DNA of 12,394 nt, from the NCBI GenBank assembly GCA_005879065.1, contig VBLU01000059.1:1-12394 (forward strand), given 5' to 3'. Below, in pieces: positions 8,590 to 12,394 of this stretch. Made by a program: the position numbers and the translations under genes. Origin of the DNA: Methanobacteriota archaeon. Lineage in GTDB: Archaea > Thermoplasmatota > Thermoplasmata > RBG-16-68-12. Within the stretch, counting starts at the first letter, position 1, and each line of letters starts with the position of its first letter. The notes beneath the pieces were generated by a model that was not told the origin of the DNA, did no database searches, and worked only from the letters and a program-made list of their open reading frames with translations.

Positions 8590-8602
8590 TGTCTGTCAGA
8601 CA
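8590..8602. promoter_or_regulatory. 13-base perfect palindrome, candidate operator
   Basis: TGTCTG-T-CAGACA is a perfect inverted repeat around one central base. Its centre lies about 22.5 bases after the TATA centre, over the predicted transcription start. A bound protein would block polymerase. An almost identical palindrome lies at the same place in the glutamine synthetase promoter. The neighbouring Lrp-type regulator is the obvious candidate binder, but this is not shown. Confidence 0.55.
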
Positions 8603-8652
8603 AGGGATGGGACGCCATCGTGGCGGTGCCGCGGTGGGCCTACGCCGATGCC

Positions 8653-8658
8653 GGTGAT
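8653..8658 (+). promoter_or_regulatory. Shine-Dalgarno deciding the PRC-barrel start
   Basis: GGTGAT is complementary to the 3' end of archaeal 16S rRNA and ends 3 bases before ATG 8662. It favours this ATG over the in-frame GTG at 8620, which has no such site and would add 14 residues of unfamily-like sequence. Confidence 0.5.
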
Positions 8659-8661
8659 GGG

Positions 8662-8898
8662 ATGAAGAAGTTTGCCACAGAGCTCCGAGGCAAGACCGTC
8701 ATGACGAACGACGGTCAGATCTTGGGAACGATCGAGAACTTCATTGTGAACACGAAGAGCGGAAAGCTGTCCGATGTCCTCGTCGCCCCGGCTGAGAACA
8801 CGCCGACGAAGGGCCTCAAGACGGACCCCGAAGGCCGGATTGTGCTCCCGTTCCAGGGAATGCGGGCCGTCAAGGACGTCGTCGTGATGAACCTCTAG
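8662..8898 (+). CDS. PRC-barrel domain protein
   Basis: Stand-alone PRC-barrel protein of 78 residues, a small beta-barrel fold found widely in archaea and in bacterial photosynthetic reaction centre subunit H and RimM. Family features are visible: the start KKFATELRGKTVMTNDGQIL, the G-x-I strand LGTIENFIVNTKSGKLSDVLV and the end IVLPFQGMRAVKDVVVMNL. The exact role of archaeal single-domain versions is not established; RNA- or protein-binding adaptors are suggested. The start ATG 8662 gives normal family length and has a GGTGAT ribosome site; GTG 8620 is an alternative giving 92 residues. The gene has its own TATA box with a palindrome over the transcription start. It converges on the lrp gene with 26 bases between. 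Confidence 0.9.
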   Translation: MKKFATELRGKTVMTNDGQILGTIENFIVNTKSGKLSDVLVAPAENTPTKGLKTDPEGRIVLPFQGMRAVKDVVVMNL

Positions 8899-8924
8899 TC
8901 GACGACGTTCCGTCGCGGTCAACG

Positions 8925-9380
8925 CTAGACGAGGACCCGTCGCTCCTCCTTCACCACGTTCAGGACGACCTGCGTGTACGTGTTCTCAACGTACTCCATG
9001 GACCCGAGCCGTTTGATGAACGCGTCGAGCTCCCGAGTGTTTTTCAGGCGGACGACGACGATCGAATCCCACTCCCCTGTGACGTCATAGACGTGGGTGA
9101 CTCGATCGTCCTTGGCAATTCGACGCTGAACGTCGAGCAACTTGCCTTTGTGGATTTTCACGCCAACGACGGCGAGGACATCATACCCGAGACGGGACTC
9201 AGCCAGGATGGGCGCGTAGCCCGTGATGATGCCTTCCTCCTCCAATTTCCGGACCCGGTTCGATACCGTGCTCAAGCTGGCGTCGACCGCCTTTGCGATT
9301 TCCCGGAATGACTTCCGGGCATCCGCGTTCAGGAGCCGAAGGATCCTCACGTCGAGATCGTCAAGGAGGGCCGAAGCCAT
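8925..9380 (-). CDS. Lrp/AsnC family transcriptional regulator
   Basis: 151-residue feast/famine regulator. Residues 5-55 form the AsnC-type helix-turn-helix (LDDLDVRILRLLNADARKS, then FREIAKAVDASLSTVSNRV and RKLEEEGIITGY). Residues 65-145 form the RAM ligand-binding and oligomerisation domain (YDVLAVVGVKI, VYDVTGEWDSIVVVRLKN, VENTYTQVVLNVVKEER). Members usually form dimers to octamers and respond to amino acids. The start ATG 9380 has an excellent ribosome site. The gene is divergent from glutamine synthetase across 190 bases, so control of that gene, and autoregulation, are likely by context. The ligand cannot be told from sequence; the Gly-x-Trp-Asp motif of the RAM domain (GEWDS) is present. 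Confidence 0.96.
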   Translation of the reverse strand: MASALLDDLDVRILRLLNADARKSFREIAKAVDASLSTVSNRVRKLEEEGIITGYAPILAESRLGYDVLAVVGVKIHKGKLLDVQRRIAKDDRVTHVYDVTGEWDSIVVVRLKNTRELDAFIKRLGSMEYVENTYTQVVLNVVKEERRVLV

Positions 9381-9386
9381 CGTTGC

Positions 9387-9396
9387 ATCACCCTCC
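9387..9396 (-). promoter_or_regulatory. Strong Shine-Dalgarno of the lrp gene
   Basis: Read on the - strand this is GGAGGGTGAT, nearly the full complement of the 16S rRNA 3' end, ending 6 bases before ATG 9380. It shows that the lrp mRNA has a leader, unlike several leaderless neighbours. A weak A/T-rich patch at about 9463-9475 (AAATATTG on the - strand) could be its TATA element. Confidence 0.7.
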
Positions 9397-9501
9397 GGCG
9401 CCGGACGCTCGAACGGTTGCGGCGCCCGCGCGGGACAACGCGAACAATGTTTCGTCCACTATCAATATTTCGGTCATCTGTACGATTTGATTGACTCAGA
9501 G

Positions 9502-9509
9502 TTTATATA
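9502..9509 (+). promoter_or_regulatory. Consensus TATA box of the glutamine synthetase gene
   Basis: TTTATATA is an exact match to the archaeal consensus. It predicts transcription start near 9531 and a leader of about 40 bases. The box suggests a strong promoter, fitting a central nitrogen enzyme. Because TATA is nearly symmetric it might also fire toward lrp. Confidence 0.8.
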
Positions 9510-9521
9510 TGTCCAGAAATC

Positions 9522-9538
9522 TGTCTGAGACACCAGAC
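9522..9538. promoter_or_regulatory. Candidate operator over the glutamine synthetase transcription start
   Basis: TGTCT-G-AGACA (9522-9532) is a perfect 11-base palindrome, and GTCTG-AGACAC-CAGAC (9523-9538) is an overlapping 5-base inverted repeat. The palindrome centre is about 21.5 bases after the TATA centre, matching the similar palindrome before the PRC-barrel gene. A protein bound here would cover the transcription start and repress. A further short inverted repeat, CAGA-AA-TCTG, lies just upstream at 9514-9523. Confidence 0.55.
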
Positions 9539-9570
9539 GGGCTTCCGCAGTCCGTCCAGGCGGGAAGGAT

Positions 9571-11046
9571 ATGGCAATCGCTCAGAGTACACCGGCGAAA
9601 GCGAAGAAGATGACCGTGGCTTCCGTGCTGAAACAGATCGAGACAGAAAAGATTCGTTGGATTGACCTCCAGTTCGTCGACGTGCTCGGAGCGCTTCAGC
9701 ACATCACGATTCCCGCGACTTCGCTAGGCACCGAGGAATTCAAACTCGGGGTGGGGAAACTGGACGGCTCCTCTATCAAAGGGTTCAAAGAGATTCATGA
9801 GTCGGACATGGTGATGAACCCGGACCCGTCGACCTTCGCGGTTCTCCCTTGGTACGAGGGGGAGCACAGGACCGCGCGTTTCCTCGTCGACGTCTACGAA
9901 GGCGGGAGCCATGAGCGGTTCACTCGCGATTCCCGATACATGGCCCAGCGGGCGGTCCAGTTCGCCGCGGACCAGGGTTACGACACCACCTACTGGGGAC
10001 CCGAAATCGAATTCTTCGTGTTCGACGGAATCCGCCTCCTCCCGTCCGCGGACGCCGCGCGCAACCCGTGGTCCGGCGCCGGGTATGAGATTATTTCGCG
10101 AGAGGCTCCGTGGAGCGACAGCGGTGGGAAGGAGTTCCCGATTCGTTTCAAGGAGGGCTACTATCCCGCCCCGCCCGTGGACAGCCTGCAGGATTACCGC
10201 AACGAGGCCTGCCGCATCCTGGTCGATTCCTTCGGCATGACGCTGGACGCCCATCACCATGAAGTCGCGACCGCGGGTCAGTGCGAGATCGATATGCGGT
10301 ACGACGAACTCGTGCCGATGGCCGACAATGTCGTCACCTATCGATACGTGATGAAGATGGTCGCCCACAAGATGGGCATGATGGCGACGTTCATGCCGAA
10401 GCCGATTTTCGGAGACAATGCGAGCGGGATGCACGTCCACCAGAGCCTCTGGACGAAAGGAAAGAACATGATGTATGACCCGAAGGACGAGTATGCGGAG
10501 ATCAGTCAGACCTGCCGCTACTATATCGGCGGGCTCATGGACCACGCCCGCAGCCTGTGCGCATTCACGAACCCGACGACGAACTCGTACCGCCGACTCG
10601 TGCCGGGCTACGAGGCCCCCGTCTTCATCGCCTGGTCGAAGCGCAACCGGAGCGCGAACATCCGGATCCCGATGTACTACCAGGGGATCGAGGCCGCGAA
10701 GCGAATCGAGTACCGGACGCCGGACCCGGCATGCAACCCGTACTTGTCCTTCGCCGCGATGCTGTGTGCCGGCTTGGACGGCGTCAAGAGGAAGATCGAT
10801 CCCGGGAACCCCGTCGACGAGGACCTCTACCATCTCAGTGCGAGCAAACGAAAGGAATACGGGGTCCGCGAGTTGCCCGGCTCCCTCAAGGAGTCGATCG
10901 AGCACCTGCAGACGGACTACATGTTCCTCAAGACGGTCTTCCCACAGGATCTGCTCGAGAAGTATGAGGAACTAAAGCTCGACGAGCACCTGCAGACCTC
11001 GTTGCGGCCCTCGCCGTACGAGTTCTACCGGTACATGGACGCCTAG
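9571..11046 (+). CDS. glnA: Glutamine synthetase, type I, beta-like
   Basis: ATP-dependent ligation of ammonia to glutamate, the main ammonia assimilation step; type I enzymes are cytosolic dodecamers. 491 residues. Motifs seen: GPEIEFFVFD with metal-binding Glu145/Glu147, DAHHHEVATAGQCEID, FMPKPIFGDNASGMHVHQSL, NPTTNSYRRLVPGYEAP, SKRNRSANIRIP and RIEYRTPDPACNPYL. An extended segment at about 155-200 before GYYPAPPVDS, and DLYHLS at 418-423 with Tyr420 aligning to the adenylylated Tyr of enteric GlnA (NLYDLP), are beta-type traits, whereas most archaea are said to have alpha-type enzymes. Start ATG 9571 is used; ATG 9610 (MTVASVLKQIE) also fits the family N-terminus. It is divergent from an Lrp regulator with a palindrome over its promoter, implying nitrogen- or amino-acid-responsive control. 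Confidence 0.97.
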   Translation: MAIAQSTPAKAKKMTVASVLKQIETEKIRWIDLQFVDVLGALQHITIPATSLGTEEFKLGVGKLDGSSIKGFKEIHESDMVMNPDPSTFAVLPWYEGEHRTARFLVDVYEGGSHERFTRDSRYMAQRAVQFAADQGYDTTYWGPEIEFFVFDGIRLLPSADAARNPWSGAGYEIISREAPWSDSGGKEFPIRFKEGYYPAPPVDSLQDYRNEACRILVDSFGMTLDAHHHEVATAGQCEIDMRYDELVPMADNVVTYRYVMKMVAHKMGMMATFMPKPIFGDNASGMHVHQSLWTKGKNMMYDPKDEYAEISQTCRYYIGGLMDHARSLCAFTNPTTNSYRRLVPGYEAPVFIAWSKRNRSANIRIPMYYQGIEAAKRIEYRTPDPACNPYLSFAAMLCAGLDGVKRKIDPGNPVDEDLYHLSASKRKEYGVRELPGSLKESIEHLQTDYMFLKTVFPQDLLEKYEELKLDEHLQTSLRPSPYEFYRYMDA

Positions 11047-11071
11047 GCGGCTGACCGATCCTTCAGAGGTC

Positions 11072-11087
11072 GGAGGGTTCCACCTCC
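11072..11087 (+). terminator. Hairpin after glutamine synthetase, possible terminator
   Basis: GGAGG-GTTCCA-CCTCC forms a 5-bp stem with a 6-base loop, 25 bases after the glutamine synthetase stop. It is followed only by TTC, with no T-run, so termination is uncertain. An alternative pairing, GAGGT (11066-11070) with ACCTC (11082-11086), is also possible. Confidence 0.3.
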
Positions 11088-11137
11088 TTCAAGCGAGCCT
11101 CGAGGTCCCCAGCCGGAGGTACCCCCGGGACGAAGGC

Positions 11138-11156
11138 GAGTCAACAAAGCTGACTC
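11138..11156 (+). other. Inverted repeat GAGTCA-N7-TGACTC
   Basis: A perfect 6-bp stem with loop ACAAAGC, followed by CCCC. It could be an RNA hairpin at the end of the glutamine synthetase mRNA or a protein-binding site upstream of the DoxX-like gene. It has no T-run. Confidence 0.35.
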
Positions 11157-11240
11157 CCCCATCCAGCTTCGGCGAGTAAGTTCTGTATGTGCCAGGCTCT
11201 CAAATACCGCCGTACAGGCTGACGGCGTGGGCTCACATCT

Positions 11241-11786
11241 ATGGCGTCAATCCAAGTTTCCCTCGACAACTGGTTCGTGCAGCATGCTGGCTCCCTGAAG
11301 ACCGCTGTGCGGGTTATCTTCGGCTTCGTTTGGATTATCGATGGTGGCCTCAAATTCCAGCCCGGTCTCCCGGACTCGTTGTCCCAGATGGTTGCCGACG
11401 CAGGCCAAGGTCAGCCTGCCTGGCTGCAGCCTTGGTTCGGTTTCTGGAGCCAGACCGTCAGCGCAAATCCCGCTTTCTTCGTGACGACGATCGGCCTGCT
11501 CGAATTGGCCTTGGGGTTCGCGCTCGTTTTCGGATTCGTACGCAAACTCGCCTACACCGGCGGCATTTTGCTGAGCCTCATCATCTGGTCGGTGCCCGAG
11601 GGGTTTGGGGGCCCGTACGGTCCCAGCTCCACAGACATCGGGACCGGAATCATCTACGCCTTCGTATTTCTCCTCCTCATGATCGTCAACGCCACATTCG
11701 GCCCGAGCCGGTGGTCTTTGGACTACGCAATCGAGCAGCGGTGGCGTTGGTGGAAAAAGATTGCGGAGACTCGCAGTTCCGTCTAG
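11241..11786 (+). CDS. DoxX-like integral membrane protein
   Basis: 181-residue membrane protein with four predicted helices at about 21-36 (AVRVIFGFVWIIDGGLKF), 78-99, 101-118 and 133-151. The first helix with its R-x-x-F-G-x-x-W-x-x-x-G-x-x-K-F pattern, the position of the following loop, and the paired helices GLLELALGFALVFG and GGILLSLIIWSVPEGFGG are typical of the DoxX/DoxD superfamily. Members were first described as subunits of thiosulfate:quinone oxidoreductase in Acidianus, but many are of unknown function linked to redox or respiratory membranes. The Trp/Arg-rich tail (RWRWWKKI) should be cytoplasmic. ATG 11241 is used as the only start giving an intact first helix. No partner oxidoreductase is visible here, so a thiosulfate role cannot be claimed. 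Confidence 0.85.
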   Translation: MASIQVSLDNWFVQHAGSLKTAVRVIFGFVWIIDGGLKFQPGLPDSLSQMVADAGQGQPAWLQPWFGFWSQTVSANPAFFVTTIGLLELALGFALVFGFVRKLAYTGGILLSLIIWSVPEGFGGPYGPSSTDIGTGIIYAFVFLLLMIVNATFGPSRWSLDYAIEQRWRWWKKIAETRSSV

Positions 11787-11805
11787 TGACATGGCCGTTT
11801 CATTT

Positions 11806-11817
11806 CGCGAGCTCGCG
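11806..11817. other. 12-base perfect palindrome between genes
   Basis: CGCGAGCTCGCG is fully self-complementary with no spacer and lies 20 bases after the DoxX-like stop. It could be a protein-binding site for the following gene's promoter (it sits just upstream of the TATA-like box at 11828-11836) or chance in GC-rich DNA. Confidence 0.35.
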
Positions 11818-11827
11818 CTCAAGGCTC

Positions 11828-11836
11828 TTGTTTAAG
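11828..11836 (+). promoter_or_regulatory. TATA-like box of the 91-residue protein gene
   Basis: TTGTTTAAG is centred about 33 bases before ATG 11865 and predicts transcription start near 11858. An inverted repeat CGGACG-N10-CGTCCG at 11838-11859 lies between box and start and could be an operator. Confidence 0.45.
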
Positions 11837-11864
11837 ACGGACGGCGTCTCTCTCGTCCGGCACC

Positions 11865-12140
11865 ATGGCGGAGCAGAAGGACGACATCAACGAGGAGCGC
11901 CGCATCCTGAAGAAGGCGGGCATCCTCGACGACAAGCTCCTCGACCGGATGGACATCTATCCCGGAGATCGCGTCCGCTTCCGGTTCTACTATCCACAGG
12001 ACGGCCGCACGACGGTCATCTACAAGGACCGGAACTATCTCGAGGAGTTCGAGAACCTCGAACCCAACCTTGAGGTCCGCGAGCAAATCCGGGACCTCGA
12101 CGCCCGCCACGGGCGCCACATCGGCCACGAGTTCGGCTGA
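11865..12140 (+). CDS. Hypothetical 91-residue soluble protein
   Basis: Unrecognised small protein with strongly charged composition. Residues 1-30 are predicted helical (MAEQKDDINEERRILKKAG), 31-60 contain beta-like segments with basic and aromatic residues (YPGDRVRFRFYYPQDGRTTVIY), and 60-91 are again charged and probably helical, ending in RHGRHIGHEFG with three His. No membrane helix, signal peptide, Cys pair or known catalytic motif is seen. Steady GC at third codon positions and a TATA-like box upstream support a real gene. Its stop directly abuts the stop of the convergent HtpX-like gene with no spacer. Context gives no functional hint. Confidence 0.75.
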   Translation: MAEQKDDINEERRILKKAGILDDKLLDRMDIYPGDRVRFRFYYPQDGRTTVIYKDRNYLEEFENLEPNLEVREQIRDLDARHGRHIGHEFG

Positions 12141-12394
12141 TCAGTAGCGATTGACACCTTGGGCGAGGTCGCGAAGGCGCGCAATCCGCTCCTGGATCGG
12201 CGGGTGGGTGCTGAAGATTCGCACGAAGGCGCCGCCCGAGAACGGGTTCACGATGAACAGGCTCTGGGACGCTGGGCTCCCGAACGTGATCGGGCGCCGG
12301 CGGTTCGCGACCTCGAGCTTCTCGAGTGCGGAAGCGAGGACAAGCGGCTGGCCGATCGTCTTGGCACCGCTGTAGTCCGCCTTGTATTCGCGGC
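12141..12394 (-). CDS. HtpX/M48 family zinc metalloprotease, C-terminal part only
   Basis: Last 83 residues of an M48 peptidase; the rest lies beyond the right edge. REYKADYSGA at 1-10 matches the M48 segment that carries the third zinc ligand (Glu2), SALEKLEVANRR follows, and FSTHPPIQERIARL at 60-73 is the conserved HtpX C-terminal signature. HtpX proteases are membrane-bound and degrade damaged membrane proteins, typically as part of stress responses. The HEXXH zinc motif and transmembrane helices are not in the window. FIVNPFSGGAFVRIF between the two motifs is also typical of archaeal HtpX. The gene ends exactly next to the stop of the 91-residue protein gene. Confidence 0.9.
   Translation of the reverse strand, partial: REYKADYSGAKTIGQPLVLASALEKLEVANRRRPITFGSPASQSLFIVNPFSGGAFVRIFSTHPPIQERIARLRDLAQGVNRY

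Larger units (their letters stand above)
11047..11240. other. Intergenic stretch with hairpins, no gene seen
   Basis: 194 bases between glutamine synthetase and the DoxX-like gene. It contains two short hairpins (listed separately), the palindrome CCTCGAGG near 11098-11105, and a weak A/T-rich patch AAATACC near 11202-11208 that could be the DoxX-like gene's promoter. No tRNA fold, convincing ORF or repeat is seen. Confidence 0.5.

Noticed and set aside
8620..8661. GTG start adding 14 residues to the PRC-barrel protein
   Set aside because: No ribosome site before the GTG, whereas ATG 8662 has GGTGAT; the added residues do not look like the family. It remains possible.
9724..10905. 393-residue open frame on the - strand opposite glutamine synthetase
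   Set aside because: Antisense shadow of a clear enzyme gene; no motif or independent promoter.
11051..11125. tRNA gene suggested by GGAGGGTTCCACCTCC
   Set aside because: The loop has 6 bases instead of the 7-base T-loop, and no acceptor, D or anticodon stems can be drawn.
11189..12073. 294-residue + strand frame spanning the DoxX-like gene and beyond
   Set aside because: It is out of frame with two better genes and is Arg/His/Pro-rich without domains.

Overview
This window reads as a stretch of an archaeal chromosome, high in GC and densely packed. Archaeal signs are a two-ring CDC48/VAT-type AAA+ ATPase, a stand-alone PRC-barrel protein, an Lrp/AsnC regulator, A/T-rich TATA-like boxes about 25-28 bases upstream of start codons (several genes look leaderless), and frequent abutting or overlapping convergent gene ends. 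A bacterial-type DnaK-DnaJ pair together with CDC48 and high GC would fit an uncultured Thermoplasmatota-like lineage. That placement is inference; no rRNA or other phylogenetic marker is present. There is no rRNA, tRNA, CRISPR array, transposase or other sign of a mobile element.

Layout. 1-2824 (+): 3' part of dnaK, then dnaJ 28 bases later. 2821-3048 (-): a 75-residue single-helix membrane protein whose end overlaps dnaJ. 3120-3878 (+): a RuvC/YqgF-like RNase H-fold protein. 3867-4340 (-): a winged-helix regulator with a SHOCT-like C-terminal hairpin. A near-symmetric TATA element at 4402-4410 separates it from a possible 61-residue leaderless ORF (4434-4619, +) and a SHOCT + bactofilin-like repeat protein (4616-5545, +). 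5614-7830 (+): CDC48 with a C-terminal HbYX-type tail. 7886-8548 (+): a four-helix membrane protein. 8662-8898 (+): PRC-barrel protein. 8925-9380 (-): Lrp/AsnC regulator. 9571-11046 (+): type I glutamine synthetase with beta-type traits. 11241-11786 (+): DoxX-like membrane protein. 11865-12140 (+): a 91-residue unknown. 12141-12394 (-): 3' end of an HtpX/M48 metalloprotease.

Themes. Protein quality control is prominent (DnaK, DnaJ, CDC48, HtpX). Nitrogen control is suggested by an Lrp regulator divergent from glutamine synthetase. The PRC-barrel and glutamine synthetase promoters, which flank the lrp gene, carry near-identical palindromes (TGTCTGTCAGACA and TGTCTGAGACA) at almost the same distance from their TATA boxes. 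The least-described unit is the divergent pair of HTH-SHOCT regulator and SHOCT-bactofilin-like protein, which share a similar helical hairpin.
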